Part shown: in pieces, positions 10,095 through 22,600 of the stretch
Layout: each line of letters opens with the position of its first letter
Numbering within the stretch: the stretch's first letter is position 1
Assembly (NCBI RefSeq): GCF_963678635.1
Contig: NC_087071.1
Span: 17,485,613-17,549,612, forward strand
Source of the DNA: Symsagittifera roscoffensis
Taxonomy: Eukaryota > Xenacoelomorpha > Acoela > Convolutidae
Direction: 5' to 3'
Length of the DNA: 64,000 nucleotides
Program-made: the position numbers and the translations under genes
Notes under the pieces: generated by a model
The model's database searches: none
The model's input: only the letters and a program-made list of their open reading frames with translations
Told to the model about the DNA's origin: nothing

Positions 10095-11414
10095 ATGAGT
10101 AAATTATATTATCGAGAACTCCTAGATGGGAGACAAGTGGGCGTATTAAATAGCAGTTTTCTTTTTTTCTTGATAATTAGATCTTTGCGATGTCATCATG
10201 ATGAGTTAAAAATTCTTATTGACGACTTTGAGGTTAAGCCACCAATAATAGCCCTTTGCGAGACATGGCTAACGGACAATGATCCCTTATCAATTTATTC
10301 AGTTGAAGGCTACCAACCTATAATAACTACTAACAGAAAAGGTACTCGCGGAGGTGGTTGTGCATTTTTCGTTAGATCGGATTTAAAGGTGTCAAAATTG
10401 CCATTGGAATCAGATCTTGAGTTTCTAGCTATATCTGTTAAAAATGAGAAACATTCGAAAAATTTTATTGTTTTGTATAGAAAACCATCTTCTGCACTAA
10501 ACGACTTTTATGAAAAGCAAGAATCTTTCCTGGATACGGTGGCTACTTGGAAAAACCAAACAATAAAATGTGGTGATTTTAACATAGATTCACTTGATGT
10601 TTCAATCACTAGTGAGAATTTTTTGACATTAATGAACTCACATGGGTTTCTCCAACGCAACTTTGAACCCACACGTGTTACATCTTCAAGTCAGTCTTGT
10701 ATTGACTATATTTTTACCAATTCTTGTTTGAACAAAATAAATACTTTAAAAACTGTAATCAGTGACCATTACTCAATTTTACTTGAAATTGATGACTTTA
10801 AAAGTAAAAATGACAATAAAACACAGAGCCTTTTCCGAAACATAAATCCATTGAAAATTGACAAAAACCTGATGGATTTCCTTTTCTTACTACATGAAAA
10901 ACTCAATAAAATGCAAAGTTCACTAAACGCTGATGAGCAGATAACTTACATTGTAAACAGCTTAACACGTATTTTAGATAAATTTTGCCCATTATCTCAG
11001 GTGAATAATAAAGCAAAACCAACTTGGATTACTCAGGATATTAAAAAGCAAATGCAAAAGAGAAACATGTTCTACAAAAAATGGATAATTGATCCAACTC
11101 CGACAAATTTAGAGAAATATAAATTGTCCCGAAATTTAACCACATCGCTAATAAGAAATTCGAAACTAAAATTTTTCCAACAAAAAATCGAAAAATCGAA
11201 AAACAATAAAAGTATTTTTCAGGCACATAACGATTTCATACAAAGCAAAACATCTGCCAAAATAGAAGTTGAAGCTGATGTCTTCAATCAGTTTTTCGCA
11301 CAAATTGGTAATAAATTAAGTGGTAAAAAAGTCAATCATAAAATTGCCTTAAGGCATGTTAAATCTGTAACTAATTCAATATTTTCAGAAAATAACAACA
11401 AAAGAAGTTTTTGA
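10095..11414 (+). pseudogene. LINE ORF2, endonuclease part
   Basis: A 439-codon frame encodes an APE-type endonuclease, which nicks chromosomal DNA to prime reverse transcription. Visible blocks are IIALCETWL (catalytic glutamate), GGGCAFFVRSDL, KCGDFNIDSLD (the GDFN motif), CIDYIFTN and VISDHYSILLEID (the SDH motif). Together they are diagnostic. The first 30 residues include a short hydrophobic stretch typical of the LINE start (INIRSLR-like). A basic linker to the reverse transcriptase follows. The frame ends at TGA 11412-11414, where a one-base shift separates it from the reverse-transcriptase frame (TTKEVFDTI reads across). Confidence 0.85.
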
Positions 11415-12930
11415 TACAATTATTCTTATTAAAAATAAGGGGTCTTCAGGTCCGGATGGTATAAGTAATCAAATTTTAAAACTCTCGTCGACGGTTATTA
11501 GCGAACCTTTGTCAAAGTTATTTAATCAATGTATAAAGCAAGGAACGTTCCCGAATGCACTAAAAATTGCAAAGGTGCTTCCGTTTTATAAAGATGGTAA
11601 TTGTCAACTACCAGAAAGCTATAGACCAATAAGTTTACTCAATTCGATAAGCAAGGTTTTTGAAAAGATCATTTTTGGCAAAATGTATAAGTTTCTAAGA
11701 AAATATCGAATTCTCACACCAGAGAAATACGGATTTCAACCTAAAAAAAGTTGCGCTGATGCTTTATTAGAATTTACCGAGTTCATTCGAGAAGTTATTG
11801 ATAAACGCTGTTACGGTGAAACATTTTTCATCGATTTTCAAAAAGCTTTTGATAAAATAAACCATGAGCTACTTATTCTTAAGTTAGATAAGTATGGAAT
11901 AAGGGGTAAACGGAACAAACTTATCCGGAGTTATTTAACTGATCGCAAACAATATAATGCTTTTGACCAAAAAGAATCTCGAATAGATTTTAAAAGTATT
12001 TAACATGTGGCGTTCCGCAGGGTTCTGTTTTAGGACCTCTGTTGTTTCTAATCTTTATTAATGATCTTCCGATTGTTTGTAATACAATTAAACCAGTTTT
12101 ATATGCAGATGATACAACTTTATGTTATTCAAGTACAATAAGGACAAATAAATTTGAAAACGAAATGAAAAATATTGAAAAATGGGTTGATTGTAATGGC
12201 CTGACAATCAACTGTAAAAAGAGCGTTTTTATGAGTTTCGGTAAAAATGTTGAAATGATCAATGTATTTGGAGATAATTTTCAATCGAACTACCAATTGC
12301 CTGTTAAATATTTGGGATTAAAAATTGACAATAAACTGAGTTTTAAGCAACATATATGTGGCATTGTTAAAAAGTTATCAACTTTCTGTGGAATAGTTTA
12401 CAAATGTCGTGAAGTTTTTCCGAAAGCAAGTCTTCTGTTGTTCTACAGAGCATATGCTCAATCCGTAATTCAATATGGTACTCTTATTTATGACAAGACA
12501 TATAAAACTCATCTCGATTCAATTTTAAAACTACAAAAACGCATCACGCGGGCTATATTCTTCAAACGCAAATTTGAACCAATAACGCAATATATGAGTG
12601 AAAACAAAATTTATTCAGTCTTTAATATGTTTCTGAAGTCTCTCTTCAAAGAATTATTTGAAATTTTAAGATGCCCCGATAAGAATAGTTTTTTGAGTTT
12701 ATCGAGCCTAGAAAGGCTTCCTCACACCCGTAGCAAGACTAAAAAACAAATTACAAATATAGCATTTAAAATCAAACGCCATGAAATTCTCTCTTAAACG
12801 TAAGCTAGCAATAGCATATAATTTTGTTTTTCAGAATAATTTACTTCCAAAAGATTTTTTCGAATTAAATAAATCAGAACTGAACCGTTTTAAGGAATCT
12901 TTTTTCCATAATTATATTTTTGATAATTAA
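11402..12930 (+). pseudogene. LINE ORF2, reverse transcriptase part with two frameshifts
   Basis: The reverse-transcriptase core reads in pieces. The first (to 12,003) contains KGSSGPDGISNQ, ESYRPISLLNSISKVFEK, YGFQPKKSCADALLEF and FFIDFQKAFDKINHELL. After a frameshift near 12,000 the second (to 12,797) starts with TCGVPQGSVLGPLLFLIFIN and contains the catalytic YADDTTLCY (YADD codons 12,102-12,113). A last shift near 12,797 leads to a short tail (LAIAYNFVFQNNLLPKDF, then ELNRFKESFFHNYIFDN) that ends at TAA 12,928-12,930. That tail is the likely natural C-terminus. All catalytic motifs survive, but three frame lesions make this copy inactive. Confidence 0.85.
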
Positions 12931-13487
12931 TTCTTACACAAACTGCTCTTTAATTGATGCCCACTCTGGAGACTTTATGTCTCTGCTCTTTAAGTTCTCG
13001 AGGTGTCCCACTCGATGAGATGAAATTCTCTTTGGGTCACCCTCCATGCCTTATAATAGTATTCATTACTGTTGTAATGTAGATGGTAAATTAAAATTAT
13101 TATTCTGAAAATGTCTTTTCCAAGTTGGGCTTCGAATAACAATGTTTTTCAGATTCAAAACTTTTCCCTCAAAATTGCTTCAAAAAGTCAAAAATTAGCC
13201 AAATAAAAATTTCATCCCAAGTATAAATATTCGCTTTCTTCAAAAATCGGGATGATAACTAATAAATAGATTCTACTTACATTTTTTAGCGTGCTTAATC
13301 AGTTTTAATTACAAACAAAATGGGGTCAAACTTTCCCATTCAATTTTCCCATGATTCAGTTGGTGCATTGCCCATAAGTATGGAGTTAAAAACTAAAAAC
13401 TAAAAAATGTAAAATATGAAATTTTAATTGAGATTTGATTCTAAACAAAAAAGATATTTAGATAAGCTAGACGGCGACTTTTCTCAC

Positions 13488-13611
13488 CAAAAATGGATCG
13501 CCAGCCAGTTTGTCTCTGACGAAATTCTGCAAGAAGTACTGGCCAAACACAGTGAATGAAGATATCAGCACTTCCGCGCCCACCAATTTGCCAAAGAACT
13601 TAGTGGGAAAT
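13488..13611 (-). CDS. SLC43-like exon 11 (TM11, last exon found)
   Basis: The acceptor TTTTTTAG leads into VFPTKFFGKLVGAEVLISSF and then TVFGQYFLQNFVRDKLAGD, matching FPxxxFGxLxG of TM10/TM11 in SLC43. The donor TTTTTG/GTGAGA means that at least one further exon must exist. Confidence 0.85.
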
Positions 13612-16600
13612 CTAAAAAATTCATTGATTATTTTGTGAATGAAAACACAGCCAATATTTAGTAATTATAACTGGTAAATAGTAATCGTATTATTCAATTT
13701 TTTTATACTTGCTAGCAGGGGCGGATCTAGGATTTTCTCGAGGGGGGGCGGATTTTCAAAAATGTTTCAAAAATTTTGACGACCTTTTTTTTAGGTCGAC
13801 CAAATTGACTTTCCGAGCTCTCCTCAAACATTAAAAAGACTATGTTTTGCTCAATTTTTATTCGCCGCAGGCAAAATTTTGAAAAACAGCTCAAAAAAGC
13901 CATTTATTGGCAATTTTTAAAAATGTTGACAAAAAATCGTTTTTTTTGGCGCGCGCTCCCCTTCAAAATTAGTATATATTGGCGCCAAAGGCGCGCTTAG
14001 AAAAACTTTAGGGTCGGTCGGTTAAAAAATGAATTTCTTAAAAGTACCAAAGGGGGGACCCTTCGGGTCGGCAGAGGGTCGAATCCCTGAGGGTGGAGGC
14101 TTCCGCCCAACCCCCCCCCCCCCTAAATCCGCCCCAGCTCGTTAGAATAGCACTTGTAACTTGCGACAGTGGCGTGCGTAAGGAGGCTCCCTAATTTAGG
14201 ACTCCAAAATTTTGCAAAAGGGCCCATTTTAGGGTACTCTTTAACGACAGCCGTTTCTGACACACCCGATCTCAAAACTAAAATGTCTTTGGCACCAACT
14301 CTTACTAATTTTGACAAAAAAGCACATTCCAAATTCGCAATCTTGCTGCCATTTTTCTTACAAAAACAGCATGCAATGCGTAACAGTTTTTCAAATATGG
14401 CCATTCTAGGGTTTTTGCAGAACCAAAAAAAGACTCGTAGCCTTGCTAAAACGAGAACCGGTGAAATTTTTTCGGATTTAGTTCTAATTAAATTATTTGA
14501 GTTAAATTCAATTTTCATCTGAAATGCTTGCGCGGATCTCAAATTTGTATTCTTTAATGGTTCACTTATGTTTGAATATCTTGATTTCTAAAACAGTACA
14601 ATGTACTCCGATTTTTGACCCGTATTATTCAAAACTGTCCAAATAAATTGCGTCCACGTAAAACTTCATCCATGGAAGAATTGAGAAAACTTTTTAGCTC
14701 ATGAAAGAGGTGAAATCTTAAGAAATAGAAGATCTGTCTGATGGCCTTATTATCTCTCCTCAAATTACTTAATTCAAAATGCTCCCTGAAAAAAAATTAT
14801 TATTAAACTAACACTAGAAGGAAATACGCGCCCCCTAAAGTGTAGAGGAAGCCTCGCATAGTAGCCATGAGCACGGTAGATACATACAGTACGGGCATCC
14901 ACAATCCCCCCAACAGCAGGGAACCCTGGAATACGAGGGCCAGGATAGAGGTCAAGAAAAGAGGGAACACCACGTACTCCATTTCCTCCTCGCGAGTGAA
15001 CATTTCTGAAAAAAAAACTTTTTGAGGTCAATGTTTTGAATGGGTTCGAATAATCCTAATTTTCATTTGAAAACGTGAAACACTAATTGCGATAGAAAAC
15101 TAAATAGTTTTTCTAAATTAAATTTGTTTGAAGACACTGTCATTCATGTATTGAAATCTTTTGGAAACATTTTTATCAGCTGTTATATTTCAGCCGGTTT
15201 GGATGTCGAGAGCTGATTTTAAGATTGCTTGATACGTAAGTGAACATTTTTAAGCATACGCCTGTAATAACCACCGAACCCTGTTGATAAAGCTTTTGAA
15301 ACTTACTTGGTGCAACTTGTTCGTATAAAATTTAGGACGGTGGATCTAAACTTAGTAAGACAGGCTAATCCATGAGTCGCGTCGCGACTTGACAATTAGG
15401 CCATCATTTCAAACAGGATGGTTAGTGGTTTGTAGAGCCATATACTAACTGTCGTCTTTTCTGTGTCTGTCCATGACTAGTCCAGCTATAGGACACCAGA
15501 GAAAACCAGTGAGCAGGGCATACTGGAACGCAGATGTGTATTTCTCCACGTGTTCTAAATCACATATGAAACATAAGCTAAAATATGAAAGTCAGTGAAA
15601 AGTCCAGATGGACTGTTACTTAGGGCAGCCCTAATCTCTTCTACTATTCCCCCTTTTGCAAAATGGGGGAAATTATAGCTCTTTTCCAGTCCCCCCCTTT
15701 CAAAATACCGAGTTTTATGTTTGTTTTACGTGTTATTACGGCTAACTGCGTGATGTTACGCTGTAAAGTATGAAGATCAAATCTGTTCACAGTTGTCGAT
15801 TTGTTCACCACGCCAAATTTCATTGCATTTTGACAACGTTAAATAGACTTTTCAAAATTGAATTTGAAAGGGGGGAACTGGAAAAGAGCCAAAATTATTA
15901 CTAGGTACAAAATTTGTTTATTTCTAACCGTTGAATTTATTCATTATACGGATGCCGTTTTGTTATTAGGTACCATGGGGGGAAAGCTCAAAAGATCCGG
16001 CAGCACAAAAACTAAGAATCAAAGTCAAAAAAGATTTTACGATTCCAAAGGCTGAATTATATCCGACTTTTTTTATTATCTTACATCTGATTTCTATTTT
16101 ATCCCCCCCTGGTACCTAGTAGCCCGGATGATTAAAAGTCGCTATTTTAGATTTTTTCTTATAAGAGTCTTACAACTTCTGAAAAACTTAGGCTCTAAGA
16201 ATGTAAGAAAATAAGGATTATTTCTTATTAGAACGTTGTAGGACAAAAATTTTTACCTACAAAACTTACTCAAACTTTTCAGCATGTTGGTTTTATATTA
16301 TTTTTCAAACAATTTAAAAGTTCTATGCTGTTGTAGAGTACGTACAATAACGAAATTCTTAGGTCACACAACTCGTTTCGCTACATGAGGTTGCTGCAAA
16401 GTTACTAGGGTTAGTGTTTTTGCTGATAACTAGCAGTTTCATCTCAATATATGCCTCAAACCAGGGGCGGATTTAGGGGGAGGGGTGGACGCCCCCTCTC
16501 TCTCAGGGATTTCACCCCCTGCCGACACCCCAAAGGGGCTCTTTTTCGTTTTCCCCCCACCTCACTCAAACATTAATTTTTTGGTCTAACGAGTGGTTTT

Positions 16601-19600
16601 ACAAGGTTAATTATGAAGACCAAATATGTTTGTCGTGGCCTAATCAGTCTGCATGTCAAATTTCATGCAATGTGAACAGTAACTTCAAATATGAAAACTT
16701 GCAGGTGGGGGGGGGGGGCGGAAGGAAAAAGAGCCACAAAGGGTCCCCCCTTTGTACTATTTTGAAAATCAATTTTTGGTGACAGACCCTAAAACTTTTC
16801 TAGAGGCGCCTTCGCAGGGGAAGCGCGGGGTAATTTTGAGGGGGGAGCGCGCGCCAAAAAAAAAACGCAACTTTTGGTCAACATTTTCCAAGAAGTGCCT
16901 AAAAACGCCTTTTTTGGCCTGGTTTTTCAACATTTTGCCTGTGGCGCAGAAAGTTTTGCCAAAACAGGGAATTTTTAGTGCTTTGGTAGAGCTCAAAAAA
17001 TCAAATTGGTCGACCTAAAAAAAAGTTTTTTTTTGAAAATGTGCCCCTGCCTCAAACCCACATACATTACATTACGACCGCAGCTAGATTACAAGATTCA
17101 TTAAAGTTAATTTTTTTTTGTCTCCAAAGTAATTTCGTACCGCTAATTACGTATAATTAGGAGATTTTTTCAAAAAAAAATTTGTGTTTCGAATTTTTTT
17201 GTTCAAATTGCATTCATTATAAGCACTATGTAAATTTTTATACGTCCATTTCCATAATTGGTTGAAACCACAAACAAACAATAATACTTATGCATAGTGA
17301 AGTTATGCTGCAGTGGAATCCGCAGCTGTAAGTGGTATCCGCAAACTGTGAGCGGAATCTGCAATTTGTAAGCAAAATCCGCAAATTGTCTAGGAAATCC
17401 GCAAAATATAGGCGGAAACCACATTAAGTTGCTGTATCTGCTTGCAATTATGGAATTTGGATCAGATAGCCAGATTTACTCGTTGCGAAATCCGCGACAA
17501 AACTCACGTGCCGTTAAATTTTACATTCCAGATTTTGGTGAGCGCAATCCCATCAAATTTTTAAAATGGAATCCACTTACATCTACTAATGAGTGTAAAA
17601 AGTTGTATATTGTTAACTAACATACAGACCCCAAATTGTGCGCCTATCCAGTGCACTGTTTGGCCTCGTAATGCTTATAAAGAAGTTCTAAGATAGGGAA
17701 ATTTTTTGTAGAATGGTCTTGCCGGTATGCACTGCCACCCCTTTATAGAAATAATTCAACGATTAAGACTCTGTGGTTTTTGCACGTAGTATATTGTGTC
17801 TCCCTTCTATCTTTCTGCAAAAGTGGGTTGTTAATTAAACCTTTTTTCTTGCGTTTTTTTTTCAAAGCAAAGTTTTTATTGCGACTGGAAGTGCTTCAAA
17901 AATTAAAACATCAAATGGATCTTACTAAGGTGACAAACACTATGCTTTCGTTTTTTTTATGGTTGTAGTCCATGGTTAAGCTGAGTAATGAGAAAAGAAG
18001 ATCAAATATGATTTAAACGCTATCTTGGAATGATGAAATGTCGCCAGAATGAAAGAACTAGCTTGAGTAAATTTAATATTTATAAATTGTTAATAACATG
18101 GTTTTATTCAGTTGTTTATTACACGTTGTTTATTACCTCTCTTCAACTGCTCACTACATAGCTTTCTTAGTTTTGTTGGTTTCTGATTTTGTTGGTTTCT
18201 GATTTTCTGAAATACTCATTTTTGTAAAAGAAGACTGCTGAAAACAGAAAGAAACTTGTTGGCTTCTGATTGTGCAAACTATGACAACAGCTAGCATTTC
18301 CGAGTTCCTCAAATGCCCAATTTGTACGGAAACTCTTGTCGATCCTCGGACGCTACCTTGTGGTCACTCATATTGTGGACCTCCTAGAAAATGTCTGGAC
18401 TACATCAAACTCGAAAGTGACCCCGCCTCGAAATGCGCAGTGTGCAGCAAAGTTTTCCAAGTGAAAGTAAGTGATTTAAACCCACTTTATGGAATTCGGG
18501 AAGCAATCGAAGCCTTCTCTCTTGACAACAAGGTCGTTGAAAGAGGACAACCGTGCACTCATGCTGAATTAGAATTTAAAATGTGGTGTAGAGATTGCAG
18601 CGTAGCTTTATGTGTCCCCTGTGTTGATGCGTATCATTCCAGCCATTATTTGAATAGCTATAAAGCGGTTTTAAAAGAGCAAGCAGAAAAGATTCTTCCC
18701 GAATTAGAAGGTCTAGATTTGCAACTGTATCAAATTTCGAATGAAATTAAGCAGTTGCAATTAAGACAAGAAGAAGTAGAAAAACGAGCTAAGTATAAAA
18801 CAACTGTCAGACAAATTGCCGCCGGAAACACTGTAAGCCAAAGTCCAGAGTTATTGGCTTTTCTAAATTCAAAACTCACAGATGTTCGACAACACTGGGT
18901 TGATAATTTTGAGCGGAAGTCTTTCGAGTTTATATTAGCATTTAAAAATGTACCCTTGCAATTCGCAAATTTGAAAGAAGAATATTCTTTGGATTATCAT
19001 GTTCGAGATTTCCAATTCCGCATTAACATCGACATAAGGAAATATGATGACAAAGAATGGCTTAGCGCATATCTGAAGGTACTCCCTATTATACCAAATG
19101 AAGAACCCTGGAAACTTAAGCTCGAATACAGAATCACTATTCTGAACACAAACGTGGCTAAAAATGTTGTTCATGGATATTTCCCGGATGTGTTTGGAAA
19201 TGGCGCTTCCTCTTGTGGTTGGAAGAAATTCATACTATACAAGTATATTATTAGTGATCAGAGTGGATTCATTTTTGAGCCTACCACAATAGCTGTCAAA
19301 ACTGAGATCAAAGATCTCACGCTGCTTTGATTCCAATGACGACTAATGAACCAAAATAAGTGGTCTCTGACATATCATTATTTAAACACAACTGAATTAT
19401 ATCCGAAAGAAAGTCTCAGTTTATTTTGTTATGAAAATCAAAAGACCCATTAATACTGTAATTTTTAAAAATATGTCAGAAAAGCTTCAATTATCAGTTT
19501 ATCTTGTCGATACCTATTTTGATGGAATTAAAGACTCTATTAATTTGTAAATACTTTGGGAGATTTCATTTCAATCCATCACAACCCCTATTTTCAAATA

Positions 19601-22600
19601 ATAACAAGAATGTACATTTTCCGAATTACAATTAACAAGAACATTATTTTGCCATGTCAAGGATAAAACATTATACATCAAGGATAAAACTCTCACCATC
19701 ATAGTATAAGGAGTAGTGTTGGTTCTGTGCTGTGAGGTGTTTGACCCAGAAGTAGTATGTGCCAATGTAGAAGTTGCAGATGAAGGAGAGAGACAGGAAC
19801 CACACCACTTGGAAGATGAAAGTGCTGCTGCAGAAAATACTCGATAGACGGGGACAGGGTTCTGTACACAAACAACACGCATAAACATGGGGATTAAAAC
19901 GTTATGCTGAAGTTTTTCTTGGAATAATCTTCAATTTTATTCAAAAAATTTTAGAGACAAACGCAAATAACCGTAAAACGGGTTTTTTTTCTCAACTCAT
20001 CAAAACATTTGTTTAAAACATTTAGATCAAAATAAGTAAACTGTTGTTAGAGTTTAACACTATTTGAAACAAAAACACACCTACAAATCTATTCAAGAAA
20101 AAGATTTTGAGAAGCCGAAATGAACTTAAGGCTACGGTAATTTTTGATAAACTTTTTAAATAATAAATTGGATACGTTTTCGACAGAAAAAAAACATGTT
20201 GACAACAGAGGTAACAAACACTCACTTATTTGCACTTAAATTAGGCACGTCTGAGGCAAATAACGCGGTAAGCATTCTAACCTCAAAGTTTGAGCAATTT
20301 TAAAGTTTTTCGAGACCCACTTTGTCTGAACTACTCAATTTTGTCCTGATCACTCTCAAAGAGTTAAAAATAACGGTGGGTCTTTTTTATATTACAGATT
20401 TTTTTTTCACGTAGGTGTTTTTTACATGACTCAGAATCTCAGCATAATTGATTTTTTGTGTTTAAAGTAGGTGGATCAAAAGTATCAGTTGAAAGCTCTG
20501 CTCAAATGGTCAGTAGAAGGAACAATCACAGGAAAAACAAATCATTTTTTCCCCTTTTTTTCGCTATAAAAATAGTCCATTTTAAAATAACTTAATTCCA
20601 TTACCCCATTTTCGCTAGAAAATTAAACCGAAAAGAACAAAGTTAGGTTGTTTATCTGTAATGTCCCTCTATTTCAGAAATAAGTCCATCAAATACAAAA
20701 TTCTGCTCAATTAAACCTAGATTTTTGTTTTGAATTCCAAAAAAAATTAACATAAAGTTAGTGCTTGCGGTAAGTTTTTTTTTCTGCGATCATTTTATAC
20801 ACAACTATAAATAGATGAACTTGAGATTACTTTGATTAGTATAACTCAGACTAGGATAATCAACGCGTTAGGTACTTTTTCCTTATCAATGCATAGGCGT
20901 TAAATCAAATCATCACAATTTGAACTGAGGCAAGCAACTTGCTCTTATTTGCATGCTACCAGACGCAAAACATTTCATAACATCTAATTAACGTAATATG
21001 TGAGAATTAAATTCAGAGATGAAAGATTCACCTTGATACGAGCAGCCCTACATCAAGGCCATCCCTGTTATTGCAGAATACCTTATTTCGGCTTCAGCTT
21101 ATATTCCAAATTTTTGTTCTGAATTTTGAAGTAGAGCTGAAGTTTTGTCTTCGGGTTCGTTTTTAAACCATTGGAGATTTGCAAATTAAGGAATAAAACA
21201 ATTCTTGCGAAATTTCTTTTTCCTAATGTCACAGTAAGTAAATAAATTGGCTTAAAATGCATTCTACCAAAAAAAAATTGCAAGCAAATTGATCCAAGGG
21301 CTGTGCAAAATTTATCATTTATCTTTTCAGAATTGTTATTTTCACAATGACAAAAAAAACAATTATTCAGCCAGTTTTATAAAAAACAAGTTTTGTAATT
21401 TTCAAAAACTCTCGTGTGATTTCCTCAATTTCTGATGGCATGGCTTGTTTTAATCAAGAAATTTTGTTTTCCTGAGCTCAAATTTAGGAAGATCTTTTGC
21501 GAAAAATTGTGGGAGTTTAAGGATTTACCAATTTACTCAGTTTGGGACTATTAATGAGTTAAATATTTTTTTCGTTCTACTTAAGAGTGAGCTGGGATTT
21601 TGTCCGTCTTTGTAATTGCTTAAAGTTGAAATTAGGCCTAGTACTTAGTCTAAATTATACTGTGAGCGAATGATTTCAAACAAAATTCATCAAATTTTTA
21701 AAGGGAACATGAATCATTAGAGCTTAGAGGGCAGTCGGATCAATCAAGGCTCCTCCCTGATACGAGCAGTCTTGTTATGTGTGCCAAATTTTTTAGGACT
21801 TTGAAAATTTTTATCCTGTTCAATATGCTACTTTTCCAAATTTTAGACCGGGGCTATAGCTATTTTAAATTTCTAGCCGTGTGTAACAAAATTGAACACA
21901 GTCATAAAAAATAACAGTTGTCAAAAATAGTTAGTGGGAATGTTTTTTGTTCGAACGGTTCGAAAGGGTTCTTGTAATGAAAAAACAAAGAAAATAGTTC
22001 GTAGATGAAGCTCTGAGAAAAAACATCTGCAGAAAGGGCTTCATATCAATAATTTTAATCAAATTGAGCATATAGAAAAACCAGATTGCTCACGTCAGGA
22101 TTTTATTTCTATTTTGCCGAAATCATCACCTCACTAGCTATATAAATTACAGTATGATGCCTCTAGCATATAATAAAGTATTAAGCAGAACAAATAGCAT
22201 ACCTCAATTCAGTTTAGAGCAATTTTCAAGAGGGTTAAATTGTCACTTACACTTGAATAACCCGAAAAAAATCGCGCATTTTTTATTCCCAAATTGACCT
22301 AATTGACAATCTTTGAACCCTCATAATTTACAAAGATAAATCACATATAGCACTTTTTTTATTTCAGCGCAGGACAAAAAAAAGTTTTCGACTGATATAT
22401 AAAAAACCCTTTCGTCAGAAATTACTAGTTAAAAAGTCAAAATTTGTCTGAAAAAAAAACTAATCACAGGCTAATTATCTTTCTAAGCTGAGCTCAGGAC
22501 AACAAAAATTTTTGAATGCTAGAAAATACCGGCAAAAATTGCTAGCTAAGTAGTAAAAATTGGTCTGGAGAAAAAACCACTTGAGCATAAATATTCCGTC

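Larger units (their letters stand above)
9060..13100 (+). mobile_element. Nearly full-length LINE (non-LTR retrotransposon), defective
   Basis: The element carries ORF1, an ORF2 with an APE-type endonuclease and a reverse transcriptase, and a 3' untranslated region. The 3' region ends near the AAATTAAAATTATTATT stretch at about 13,090-13,108. There is no RNase H. The layout (RRM-type ORF1, endonuclease, reverse transcriptase, short C-terminal tail) fits the CR1/L2/Jockey-like group; the exact clade cannot be set by eye. Lesions are few (one stop in ORF1, three frameshifts in ORF2), so it is fairly young. Target duplications were not identified. It lies downstream of the last visible SLC43 exon, in the opposite orientation. 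Confidence 0.85.

Noticed and set aside
14123-14542. Overlapping 139- and 117-codon frames on opposite strands
   Set aside because: They start in the end of hAT MITE copy 1. No domain was recognised and no codon bias is apparent by eye.
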